Shown here: in pieces, positions 35,790 through 47,977 of the stretch
Layout: the number at the start of each line of letters is the position of its first letter
Numbering within the stretch: position 1 is the first letter of the stretch
Assembly (NCBI GenBank): GCA_030704615.1
Contig: CM060731.1
Location: forward strand, 33,666,001-33,730,000
Reading direction: 5' to 3'
DNA: 64,000 nucleotides
From: Takakia lepidozioides
Lineage: Eukaryota; Streptophyta; Takakiopsida; Takakiales; Takakiaceae
Notes under the pieces: model-generated
Database searches by the model: none
What the model was told of the DNA's origin: nothing
The model's input: only the letters and a program-made list of their open reading frames with translations
Translations under genes and position numbers: made by a program

Positions 35790-38130
35790 TCACCAATAAT
35801 CCCCACAAGTATATATCCCATCTGGGAATTGCTGAAAGTGGTTGGCATCCCCTACAGCAATTGCCTGCCTCACAATCTTTGAGATGAACTTGGTGGGCGA
35901 GTGGCAGTACAAGAAGGATTTCATGACACACAAAAGTGACGTGCTGATCGGGCCCAAAGCAATGGCCAGCTTCTCGCTGTAACATCATGCACTAAAAAGT
36001 GAGTGTTGGGCACATACCCTGCCTCCTTCATCTGCCCAGACAATCTTTTCAGCTCAGCATGCATTTCCTCAAGTTTTGGATGAAAGTTAAAAATGTATGC
36101 ACTCTGGTGTTGACCTCAATGCAGAGCAACCTGGCTCCGTTCCGACGTCTATGATCTTCATCTGCTTTCTAACCTTTGCAACATCATCCCACCTGCCAGC
36201 TGCAGCATAGATGTTTGACAGCAGCAACCCCTGAGAGAATGTATTTGCGACATGTTCTGCCACCGCCACATTGTCATGAATCATGAAGGCACCAAGCAAG
36301 GCCTTACACATCACAGCACCTGGTTCAGCTGGCATTTTCCCAATGAAGTCCTTGGCCTCGTCTAAGTGCCCTGCACAGCCAAGAAGGTCCACCATGCAGC
36401 CAAAGTGATCCCCTGTAGGACTGAAGCCATGATCTTGATTCAGGGATATTCCAGTAGTATCTGCCTTCATCAACTAGGCCCACATGGCTCCATGCAAAGA
36501 GAACACAAATAAATACCACATGGTTTGAGCCTACACCCATGCTGGGCATATCCTGCACTGATTTCGTTCCATAAAATGCTATTTCGTTGGGCCATCTTTC
36601 TAACACCCCACATGCATCATTTATGTTCCCACATTTGGCATACATGACAATCAGGGCATTGTCGCAAATGATGTTTGGCACAATTCCCTGTCTCAAGAGG
36701 TCAGCATGAACATCTTTACTCTTCTCCAGGGGGCCCAGGGTGGCAAATGCACTGAGACCGCAATGGGACGTGACCTGGTTGGGCACCACCACTCCTTCCC
36801 CTCTCGTTTGCTTACAGGTCTCCAAAGCCTCTCTACCCCATCCATCCTGCAATCACTGCATTCGATAAGACCACATCTTGTTGAACCATACTCTTAAACA
36901 CTGGACATGCAACCTTTAGCCCCTCCCATATTTGGAGTACGTGTAACCAGTGTAATTTCCAGAATGATATCTGGCACAATTCCAGCTATCATGAAGGCAG
37001 TATGGAACTCTTCGCCCTTGTCCAGTTCTGCCAACCCCTTCCCCTATCATTTGCTCATATGTCTCCCTACCACACCCATGCTGGGTATCTCCTGTGACCA
37101 TTGCAGTCCATGAGACCACATTTTGCTGTTTAGTCAAATACTTGACGTACATCATTTATGCTACCACACTTGGCATACATGTCAACCAGAGCGGTAACAT
37201 TTTAGCCACACTTTCAAGATTCTTTCCAGACAGGGCTTATACCTTCCCTATAATTTCCATTGCAAAGAGCGAAGACCTTAACAAGAGTGACCACTGGTCA
37301 AATGCCAGCTTTTATGGTATCAGCATGGACCTCTTTGCCTTTCAAGCATTGAGAACTCAAACAGACATGACCTGGTTGCGCCTGACCCTTTCCCATATCA
37401 TTTGTTTATAGGTCTCCACAGCCTCCTTACCAGACCCATGCTAGGCATATCCTGCATCTGTCGCAGCCCACAAGGGCTGTCCCCAGAATGATATGTGGCA
37501 CAATTCGCTTTCATGATGTCAGCATGGACCTCTTTGCCATTTTCCAGGGCTAGCACAAGCATTGACAACACAGGCGAGTGTGACCTGGTCAGTGTCACCC
37601 TTTCCCGTATCATTTGATCATAGGTCTCCAGAGCCTCCCTACCAAACCCATGCTTGGCATATCCTGCCACCATTATGTTCCATCTGTACAAAGCTCAATT
37701 GCGCATTTTGTCAAACATTAGGTGTGCATCTTCAATGCTTCCGCACTGGGCAAGCATGTTGACAAGGGTGTTGAGCCAAAAGATGTTAGGCTCAATTCCA
37801 CTTTTGATAATGTGGGAGTGCACCTGCTTCCCCTCTGCTAGACCTTTATCTTGATACACTCCTGCAAGATACAGAAATAAGTTTTGGAGTCTACCGAATT
37901 CCCCTTTGGTTCAAAATGTGCAAAGCATCTTTCAGTCAGCCTGCCTTACATGGTGTGCTCACATCCTCAAAAGTGAAACTAGTTTTCTAGTACCTGCATC
38001 CAGCCATTCAATTCGGCTCCACCCAGGTAGGTTTCCGGTGGCTATCCCATCCACAACGCGTCGTTGGTACTCTTCCGCTTGATCTCTAGTCCTGTAGGAT
38101 GGATCTGGAGCCACACTCCTTCCCAGCTGC
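35790..38130 (-). pseudogene. PPR protein of PLS-DYW type (organelle RNA editing factor), decayed
   Basis: Minus-strand pieces in order read as PPR motifs: KQVHSHIIKSGIEPN and NMLAQCGSIEDAHLMF (about 37850-37690), NIMVAGYAKHGFGREALETY (37690-37600), VHADLLRQGIVPNIICDNAL and VMYAKCGNIND (36710-36600). An E-type region follows (DHFGCMVDLLGCAGHLDEAK, LLSNIYAAAGRWDDVAKVRK, about 36420-36160). Then comes a DYW-domain start (HPKLEEMHAELKRL, about 36080) and an end of CGDYW followed by TGA at 35790-35792. Frameshifts and stops separate the pieces. The deaminase HxE motif has lost its His (YSEKLAIA where HSEKLA is usual), and the CxxCH zinc site is degraded to YCHSPTKF. No intact open frame; non-functional. 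Confidence 0.8.
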
Positions 38131-38588
38131 TTGAGCTAACCTTGCCTCCACGACAAAATTGTATTGATTTTCATATTAACACCGTTACATAGCCCTCCAC
38201 CTTGGATATAACTCTTGTGCTTGTGGCAGCAGAGGGTGCCATCCTCTCTTCCGCCATAGCTCCTCTGCACCAAAGCACAAACACCATAGTTGAAGTCGAG
38301 GAGTCGGTAAGTAACCTATCCGTTAACTAAATTATTCGGTAAGGAAAATAGTCGGTAACTAGATGAGTCGGTAACTACAGGAGGCTTACAAAGGAGAAGT
38401 GGAAGTTGCAAAACAGCAGTGCAAGCGGAGAGAGGAGACAGGGCCATGCTGCAGGAGCAGGGGCGGGCGAGGAGCGGCCACAATCCTGTGGAAACACAAG
38501 CGATCGGCGGTCCTTGGTACATTCAGGCAGCTGCTACTGAAGCAAGAGGGATTGCGCAACACTTTGTGCAGCTGATACAACCCTCTGA
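38131..38588. other. Spacer with TCGGTAA short repeats
   Basis: Four occurrences of TCGGTAA lie within about 38305-38375. This is the probable upstream region of the PHD/Tudor gene that starts at 38589. Confidence 0.3.
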
Positions 38589-41500
38589 ATGGCGTTTCAC
38601 GTGGCCTGCCCCTTCACCTGGTCCCTTGCACACCCTTACACACATTCATTCAAATTCCAGGTTCAGATTAGAGGATTATTCCATCTCGACTTCAGCTTGA
38701 AAGAGTGGGAGCTTGTTTGTGTAAAATTCTTTCTTGACCTAATTTTCCCTTGACTAAGAAATTTATTGCCCCTTGCTGGAAGCACAATTTCCATGGGATG
38801 ACACTAGATTACATTACTCAACAGGTAACCTGTAATCATGGATTCATGAATGATAACCAAGGCGGAGGTTTTTATTCCAAATACTAGCTGTTCGATCTGC
38901 ACTCTTGGACCAACGTCCTGGTTGTGCTGTACTGTGGATATGTGTGATTGAGGCGATCACATGGCTCTGATGTAAGAAGCGAACGGGGCCGAGAACATGT
39001 CATTGTAAATAGTGTTTGCGGCAGAATAGGAGCTCATTGTAGATGTAAAAGAGCGTTCTGTAGATGGAGGCTGACAGTGGTGATTGTGCAGCCGAAAAAT
39101 TTGTTATTGCACCATCGGTGCGCCAGGGCCAGTGCAAACCTATCAAAAAAGGGAAGTATTCCTTCAAGATGTTGTGGCACTGGAAAATTTGCTTTCAAAT
39201 TCCCGGCTCATGCTTGCTGGAGGTGAGGAAACTGTGGAGGTCTTAGTCCCACGCCTTGCTAAGGACCAGAAGAAGAAGAAGCAAAAGAACCTGGCACCAC
39301 CAGTAGCGAGGGACAGTGAGGAAGTCACGGTAACAAAAAAGGTGCTTATACAGAGAAAGGTGACTGTAGCAGCCATATCTGCTGCAGAAGCTTGTGCAAA
39401 AGCTGAGCAAGCTAGAAAGGCTGCTGATGCTGCCGAAGTGAGAGCTGCACGACAGGTATCCAATCACGTCCATTTTCATGTTTTTGACTTTCCAATAGGT
39501 TTTCTGCTTTTATATCTGCCTCACATTATGGTTAGAAGTTGAATCTCACCTTGAAGCTGGAAATTTAGTACTCTTGTTGCCTCAGACAATTACTTTTTAG
39601 TTGATGAATCCAGTATTGAGACACTAGCTTGGCACACGGATCACGAAGTGTGACCAAAGGACCATCTTAATTAACCACACAGGGTATAAGGTTCAAATTA
39701 GGCCCGCTGCGCAATAAATGAAACCCCCTGGGAAAAAGGGAAGCCATGAGCACAATCTGTAGGTATAGGGTATTTTTTCCAATGCCATATACCAGGCATG
39801 TCTGAACAAGGGGTCTTCACTGAAGGCATCATTCAGTGTAGCTAGTTTGGTTGGAGAGTCCCAACCCCAAACCAAAAACCCGGCTTCATCGGGCCTGAAT
39901 GTTGGGTAGTGCACTCGAATCAAGTGGATGCTAAAACAAAGAGATTTACTGACAAAATCCAAGGTAGGCACTCCAAGTTTCAGTCTTACTGGCCACACTG
40001 GTGGTTCTCAAAAAGGTTAGCACAAGTCTTAACAGCTGATGTGTACTGCTTCAAGGTTTTTCCAATACTTGAGATTCCCCTCACATACAACGAATGAGTC
40101 AACAGGGGTCTTCTCACGATGAGTCAGAGGAACAATACATCAGCTTCCTGACCCAGGGACCAGACTATCCATGGGCTTGCCCACCCACCATTTCTGCAAG
40201 CCTGAGTCAATGTCCTGACCTGAGTGAAAGTCCATGTCACCAAATTCACAAGCTCTAAACTACAGACTTTTGGCTCCAGAACAACCCATCAGCATGACAG
40301 CAGAATACTAAACTTCTTGATAAGCAGAGTCCATATCCCAAACCTCTAAGCACTGTGCAGACTGTGGGACAACATCAATGCCACTTCAAGGACCGGCACA
40401 TGTCATGCCTATCCTTTGAACGTCCAAATGCAGTAATGCTGGTCTATTGAGCTTTCTGTCAAATTCTGACAAGGTCTCCCAATCTATTGTCCGCACCTAG
40501 TCCAAACTCAAGTGATTGCCTCGATCATTTGGTTACCCAATGGAACAGGCTTACTCTTAGAACTATGCCGGGCTTCAGACTCCTTATTGACCTCAAACTC
40601 TCCCTAATTGATTTCTCTAGGGTGTCCCCTTGGGACTGTTCCTGGAAAACTAGAATATCCTCCACCATAAGTTCTCTGCTAAATTGACCTTGCTTCCTTT
40701 TCTTAGATGTCGTTAGTTGTGTGGTGTGAGGTGTTAACTGGTGAATGTGTGTCTACCTTGATTGCTCCCTGGGAGGCAGGTGCATGCCCATAACCAGTGA
40801 CGCTGGTCTGGCAACTTCCAAATGAGTGACCCGAGGTGCTCATTGCTGCATTTGATAGGGTTTGTTGTTTGTCTCACAGCTTGCAGAGGTAAAAGCGCAG
40901 GTGGAAGTGAGGGGGGAAGGTGGAGTGGATGGATTGGTGGAGGTGGCAGGAGGTGGAGTGGTGATAAAAAATGTTACAGGGGAGGCACTTGGTGCAAATG
41001 AGCTGTTACAGCCACTCGTGCCACAGGTGGTGTGTGGCTTATGCTCTTTGGTGGAAGCCAAGGGCAGTGCCAAGGCAGAACGCATGCTCTCATGTCAGAC
41101 TTGCAAGAAGCAATATCACCGCAAGTGCATTAAGCATTGGGCTGAGCATCGAGGTGAGGGATGCATCTGTACAAATTTTAGGAAATCCAGTTCATAGTCA
41201 TTTGCATGTTGGTAAGTGGGTGTTGGTTATCAGCCCTTACTGCCCACAGTCACCTGTAATTCTTTTTGCATAGCTGGAACTCGCCCCTGGTTGATCTTCA
41301 TGGCTCTGTCATTCTTTTGGTAAAGTCTTGCTGCAGGAGACTCTTTGTTCATCTTCCTCAGCTTACACCATTCTGAGACCTTCTTTGAACACAAAGTTTC
41401 AGTCAAGCAGTGCAACTAATGTATGATCTACATGTGTAACAGATCTGTTCAACTGGGCTTCATGGATTTGTGCTTCTTGTCGCAGCTGTGAGGTAAAGCC

Positions 41501-44500
41501 TGGCTTTGTGATGCTCTAGCTGTGTGATTTCTTTTCAGAGGTTTTTGTTGGGACATCTTCATTAGAGTGTATTCTGGTTCAGGGAAGGGTACCCTAATGT
41601 GAATGCTATTCTACTGTGAGTTGCAGTTTAAACTGAGAAATTTGGCGATCCCAGATGTATCTGCATCTGGAAACTCTGCAAGCCACTGCCTCAAATAGTG
41701 TTTGGGAGCATGATGCTGAAAAATTAAACATCCAGAGTTTTTTGAGTCGTTTGGAACAAAAATCTTGGAGAGGCGGAAACTAATTTGCTCATTTCTTTTT
41801 ATATGACCTTATTCTAACCATTTGACTGTGTGAGTAGGTATGCAAGCGGATGGTGGAGCCAAACAAGCTTATGTTTTGCAAGAGGTGTGATGCAGCATAT
41901 CACGTGTATTGCCAGCAGCCTCCTCTTAAGGCAAGTTGGGCTTAAGCTTTAATACTAATAGTAGAGGTGATTGATAAAGATACTCTATTTCTTGTTATGA
42001 AAGCTTACCTTCCAGTTCTTAGGAACTGTTATGCAGGAACTTAATATTATGATTCTAGTTAAGCTTGATGACATTATGACTCATTGTAGTCTATTCTGTA
42101 CGGTGATCTTTCATGCTGTAACATGTATGCATTCCGTGGGCTGGATGGCTTTGTCTTCTTGTTTATAGTTGTACCTACCCCTCATACAGCAGCTTGGTTT
42201 GCCGATTTCCCTGACTCAATGCTTAGCTGTTCATCACCTCGGAAGCCAGCTGTGGTGGCTTGCCAGCTGAAAGGGACAATGTGCACATTTCTGAATTAGT
42301 TTTGAGAGGTTTAAGGGACTTGGCCTACATGGGTGACCACTTGTGAGCGTGGGGGGCCCTTTGTTGATACCAAAGAGGCAGCTAGGGAGTAGTTCCAGGT
42401 GGCTGTGCTTTTCTGTAAATTTACATGACTCTTGAAAATGAAGAAAACCAGTTTCCAGGATCAGTGGCATGGGGAACAGAGCTTGCATTTTGAGAAGTAC
42501 GATTGTTCTCTTGGGTTTATAGGTTTAGCATGTGGTGGTGGTTGCAGCATGTGCCAAAGGGGCCATTTTTGTGCCCAAAGCACACCCGCTGTCATAGCTG
42601 CGCCTCTCATGTTCCTGGAAGTGGTGTTAGCTCTCGGTACAAGTCCTGGACTTTTATGTAGAATAAATGTCTGTTTTGACTGCAGCATGAAGACTGCAGG
42701 TGCAAATGGTGATTTATCAGTTTTGTATGTCTAATGAGCACCAACCTCTATGCTCTTGGGCTTACTGTGTCATAATGTTGGTTTCTTATCACAATGGGGT
42801 TTTCTGAATTCTAAAGATTAACACAATAGTTGCACCTCTGCAGGAGACTGAACCAACCTCACAGCCTGGCTTGGACATGGGTGCAGGTGGTTCTTGACCT
42901 ACACTACATGTGATGCATGTGGAAGGTTATTTATGAAAGGAAAATATTGTCCCGTTTGCTTGAAGGCAAGTTCATTTACCCATACTGAATATGTTGTGAG
43001 GGGACTTGCAAAGGATTGCCTGCACGTGGGGACAGTAATCCTGTGATGGGAAGCTAGCACTGCTGCTATGCAGCCGATGTGTGTCAAGGTCCTCAAGCAC
43101 ATGTACTTGTCTGCTGCCCACTTAACATTTAGTGGTGAAGGAGTGACTCAGCCTTGGGAAGATGGCATCGAGGGGTTGGACAGGTGTACCGGGATTCAGA
43201 AGCAACACCCATGGTGTGCTGTGATTCATGTGAGCACTGGGTTCACTGTAGCTGTGATGGTATCAGGTCTGTAGCTTATCATTCTCTGGCTCCCTCTTGG
43301 CTTTCCTTCTGACCCATGTATGTCCTAAAAACATCATAAGCCATCCTGTAACTGCTTCCACCCATTCTGTGTTGTCGTCAGGTAAGAGCTCCAAAGTGGA
43401 CCCAAGTAAGTTCCCAAATTTGCTTTTTTGGGTGTGTGAATTTTGACAGGACTTGTTTGTAATCAACTGCAGTGATGAGAAGTATCAGCAGTATCAAGTG
43501 GACGACCATCTGAAGTATAAATGTGCCGCTTGTCGTGGTGAATGTCATCGGGTCTGTTTGTTATTCTCTCCTTCACACTTGTTTGGCTTCTTTGTGTTTC
43601 TGACTCCTTGATGTTTTGTCCTGGTGCACTTGTTTTCTTTACATTGGATGGGGCTATCTCATTTGATCTTTGCTCGCCTCTCAAATGTGAGTTCAGAGTC
43701 AAGTAGGCTCTCACATTGATGTATATGTTTGGTTTGAGGTTTCAGAAACATAAGCAATTAGTGGAGAGATTTGTTGCTCAATTATTGCTGGGAGAAAGAA
43801 AGAAGAAACTTTTTAAAATCCACCACAGAGAAACAACTTGAGGTTAGGTTGTTCAAATTGTGTCAGTCTTAAGACCTCAAGAACATGGATGTTCACAGGC
43901 TGAACCTGAATGGCATGCTGCCACTGTCAATGTGCTTCTCATAATTGTCTCATTCAATTGGATGAAATCCCCGTGAATCGCAGCATCATTCACAATGATT
44001 CTTTATTCAAAGAGCCAAGTAGCATTCTTACTGTGCTACTTTGATCCCAGAAATGCTTCCTCAGTGAGGAAACTTGGGTGGTTTGTAAAGTGTGCTGCAC
44101 TACATTTTTGCAATGAGCAGGTAATTGATCTGGACGATGCAATGACGGAATTGTGGAGAAGGAGGGATGTCCTTGATGCGCAACAAAGAGCCGAGTTACG
44201 TGCCGCTTCAGGGCTTCCATCTCAGGAGGAAATGCTAAAGCTATATCCATCCTCAGATGATGACAGGCCAGAGCCTCTGGCTAACCATGATGGGACCTCC
44301 AAGAAAGTTTCGAAAAAGTTGCGCAAGGGAACTGGGGGTGAGCATCAAGGTGGTAACAATAGGAAGGTGGTGAGGAAGGTGGTTGATGGAGTAAGTTCTA
44401 TCAAAGTTCACAGCAAAGCCACTCAAGAGATTTCCAAACTTATCTTACGCCGGTCTAAGTCAGAGAAGAGCAGTGGGGCTTCCTCTAAGAAATCCAAAAA

Positions 44501-46639
44501 GGAAGGAACTCTACATGAGGGTGAGCCGCAGGAAGGGTCACAAGGGGGAATTAGTAATAATGTAGCAGACGTGCAGGACAAGAAAACAGTCGAACAGAAA
44601 GCTGATGACACTAAAACATGCAAGTCACCAGTGAGTGATGGTGAAATTGCGACTGAGGTACCCACAAATGGCAAGAAGAAGAAGAAGAAGAAGAAACATA
44701 AAGGAGGAGCTGGGAAACTCAAATGTGAGGTCAAAGCTGGTGACTCTGGTGTTGATGAAGTTTCCCACATCACTGAACCAAAGGAAAAATTGAAGGGGCA
44801 GGAACTTTCAGGTAGTCAAGAGGTCATTGACAGAGATGCCCAAGGCGAGATGCCAGGGAGCAGTGTGGAGAGACTAGAGAACAATAGAATGGCTAGCATG
44901 ATGGGTGGAGTGGATGAAGGTTCTCCAACCAAGGCTGGTGACAAGGAGAAGATGGTTGATGCAGCAGCATCTGTCAGGGTAACGGATGCCTCCCCAGGGT
45001 CAGAAGGTTCGTCCACTTTGCTGTATTGCTAAGTGTGTAGGTGTTTTGTTGTTTTCTTTGAGCTGGTACAAGGTTAATAGGTGCACTTTGAGCCTGCTTA
45101 GGAGAGTTGAACAAGGGAGGAGGGTTGACTGGGCATGCAGATCCAGCCAAGACCTTAAAGCTGACACCAAGTGAGGAGAAAGGTGCCATTGGTGACTCTG
45201 ATTGCAGGGATAGCATCAAAGAAATCCCCTTAATTGTGCAAGAGCCCCAAGGTATGGGAAGTACACTTAGCTTTTTCTCTCCTGGAGTCTGCCAGTCACA
45301 AATTGTATTGCCCATTCTTCTGAGTTCTCCATCCTCTTCTCTCCCTCACTGTCAGTCTCAATATACTTTGCATCCAGTGTCTCTCAGTACATACATAGAT
45401 CTCCCCCACTTTCAACCTGTCGATGTTCTCTTTATAAGATTAGTTTGGAGTGGTCTCTTTTATCCTGAGTGAGATCCTTGTGCTTTTTGTAGTCGGACTT
45501 AGTACCATCATTTTGTCTGCCTGTGTGCTGCAAGTTTGGAATGTCAATGCATCCCCACGTTATTTCTCCTATGATCTCATGAATTTGGGTAACGAAGCAG
45601 CGCATGGGTTTTGTGCAGGTAATGCCCCTCTACAGGCATGGGGAGGACACTCAGAAAGTGCCAGAAGGCGACGAATGCCAAGCTCCAAGTACCGGGACAT
45701 GGACACCAGCATCTGGCGCAGTTCCAGAAATGTCAAGGATTCACGACCTACAGGAATTGAGGAGCCAGGGCCTGCCCAGGTGGGTAGCGATAGCATGCCA
45801 CAAGCCCTTGAGGTCACCGAGAGAGAGAAGGGAGGGGCATCTTCACCTTTGCTGTCAGAGGTACAAAAGGAGGGTCGACGAAAGGCAGAGGAAGTCGATG
45901 ACAACATGGATAAAGATGATTCCTTGGAGACCCCAAGGAAGAGATTGAAAGTTGCAGATCTGGGGGGCAAGCAAGGGGATGGGCGACCGCGGCGTGCCTC
46001 TACAGCAACAGCTAACCCAATTCCCAAAGTGCCGTTGCGGCTTAAGATCAGGAAGCAGCCTAGTAGGCATGATGCAGCAGTGCCAGCCTCTAGCTTGGAC
46101 AGCAAGAAAAGTGAAGATGATGACCCCACTGCGACTAGAGGGCAGCGCTCTAAAAGAAAAAGGTCCGGTACAGTGCAGAAGGGAGAAGTGCAAGTGTCAG
46201 GCCGCCATGGTGGGAAAGATAGCAGTGGGGATGACAGCTGGATTCTGCAGAAGCTGGGCACTGATGCCATTGCGAAGCGTGTAGAGGTGTTTTGGCCAAT
46301 GGACGATATCTGGTGAGTGATCCACCCCTTTGTTTTCAACTGTCCAGTTAGTAGACCATCAAAAGAGCTGTAAGTGATATACTGCACCTTAACTTCCGTG
46401 GCAAGGCACCTAGGTCATCAATGCTTGAGGTCCTGTAGTAAAGTTTTGAATTGTCTCTTCGACATGATGATTTATTGGAGGTAAACTCTCTACTGTAATA
46501 TTGCAGGTATAAAGGTACTGTGGTGGCTGTCACCCCACAAAAGTTGCAGTTTGCTGTACATTATGATGATGGTGAAGAGGAAACTTTGAATTTCGGCAAG
46601 GAAAAGGTTCGATTACTTTCAAGTTCTAAAAGGGGATAA
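38589..46639 (+). CDS. Multi-PHD-finger, Tudor-like chromatin protein
   Basis: Resembles the plant PHD-finger family proteins of the Arabidopsis At3g52100 type (from memory). Thirteen exons join in phase: 38589-38620, 39092-39455, 40880-41153, 41443-41492, 41838-41930, 42548-42636, 42887-42965, 43184-43266, 43473-43551, 44121-45006, 45141-45251, 45619-46312, 46507-46639, giving 988 aa. The tiny first exon MAFHVACPFTC joins RKICYCTIGAP, the family's N-terminus. Cys/His clusters run from about residue 184 to 380: CGLCSLVEA, MLSCQTCKKQYHRKC, CASCRSCEVC, LMFCKRCDAAYHVYC, TTCDACGRLF, YCPVCLKVY, MVCCDSCEHWVHC, YKCAACRGEC. A Lys/Ser-rich linker follows. The C-terminus is Tudor-like (VEVFWPMDDIWYKGTVVAV, AVHYDDGEEETLNF). 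Likely a nuclear histone-mark reader (inference). Introns after exons 5 and 7 use GC donors. No lesions seen. Confidence 0.88.
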
Positions 46640-47344
46640 TCATGTTTATGGTCAACTTGTCAGCAAGCATAGTATACCTTCAGGACTTACAATGGAAGCA
46701 TTCCCTATCTGACTATCTGTTCAGGAGGTCCTCATTACATGCAGGCTGGGAATTTGCATATTTGTGACGTAGCATCATCCTCTAAGACGCGGATGTATAA
46801 CCTTTCTCATTTCAATTTAAAATAGTGTCTTCCATAGATATTGTATGGAATCTCAAGTCTCAATTTTTGCATACATGAGCTTGTACAGGATCATGAATTA
46901 AACTGGTTGGTGTAATAAAGGTTCGTATGACATTTGCATTCAATTCCCCCCACACCGCATCTTCAGCTAAACCCCTAGAGGCAAATATACTCAAGCCATG
47001 GAGTCAGTTTTACACTATTGAAACTGGTTTGGGTGTTGTCCCTAGTCTAAGTAATGGAGTTAAAAAACTGCATACTTGTGAAGAGTAGGATAATGCATTA
47101 TTTTTATTGATTATTGTCTATGTTATTGTTTGGTGACTGTTGACTGTTACCTCCTGTATGCAAAATACGATAAATTTGGGGACTGGACAATTTTAATAGC
47201 TTAATTGCATGTCGCGCATTTAGTGGATTGTGTGTGCACTGCTTAATTGAGGTTCACTTGCCAAGATGTCGTTTGGAATATAACGTGTCCACCTACGTGA
47301 CATATTTTTCACCTAACTCATGTTTTACTAATTTTTCGGCAAAA

Positions 47345-47400
47345 CTGACGTGACGTTGGTCGCGTCAGCGTCAGGTCCGACGTGACGTCACTGACGTGTG
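47345..47400. promoter_or_regulatory. Cluster of TGACG/ACGT motifs
   Basis: About eight TGACG or CGTCA cores lie within 56 bp, including TGACGTGACG and GACGTGACGTCA. Such sites are bound by TGA/bZIP factors in plants. No gene start is obvious nearby, so function is uncertain. Confidence 0.3.
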
Positions 47401-47509
47401 CAACCCTGCCTGAAGCTTTAATGACAAGGGATTTGTCTCGAGTATGATGTAGAAAACAAAGTTAAGGAAAAAACAAAAGCTACGACCTACAAAAAATATC
47501 TTAGATCTC

Positions 47510-47977
47510 TCATTTACGTTTTTGGCCTGAAAAGGACTTGTTGACCGCTGACGTGGTAGGTAAACAAGCCCAAAACATATTGCACTCCAAAGGCCATTTT
47601 TGGCAAAAAATTAGCAATTTTGGAAAAAACACTTCACGTTGTGTTATGTGAGCATAACACACCTTGGTCCCCGGGGCTGTCTTTGGCTGTGTTCCAAGCC
47701 TAGCTTTCACCCACTTTGGTATTTCACCTACAGCTGCAAAACTGCTGGCTCCAACAGAGTTCTGACTGTCCAAAGCAATATTGAGGCCCTCAACGCCAAC
47801 TACAGCAGTTTGTTGTCTACTGCTAATGCCTGACTCCCAGTATGCAATCAACTCGTCCAACTGCTCTCCACTCAAATCAGTCTGAGCCCCTTGGGAAACA
47901 TAAATCTTGTCCCCTTGTGTGCACAGGCTAAGAGAAGAGACCTGCCCTTCAATTACGTCCTCATTACCCCCAGCCAT
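47510..47977 (-). CDS. Uncharacterised open frame
   Basis: ATG at 47977 opens 155 codons with an acidic N-terminal half (MAGGNEDVIEGQVSSLSL, QTDLSGEQLDELIAYWESG). I recognise no family. The tail beyond about residue 105 looks less coding-like, so the true product could be shorter, spliced, or a fragment of a retroelement gag-like gene. Low confidence. Confidence 0.22.
   Translation of the reverse strand: MAGGNEDVIEGQVSSLSLCTQGDKIYVSQGAQTDLSGEQLDELIAYWESGISSRQQTAVVGVEGLNIALDSQNSVGASSFAAVGEIPKWVKARLGTQPKTAPGTKVCYAHITQREVFFPKLLIFCQKWPLECNMFWACLPTTSAVNKSFSGQKRK

Noticed and set aside
45569-46387. Long minus-strand open frame opposite the PHD/Tudor gene
   Set aside because: Antisense shadow of exon 12; the plus strand carries the conserved protein and consistent splice phases.
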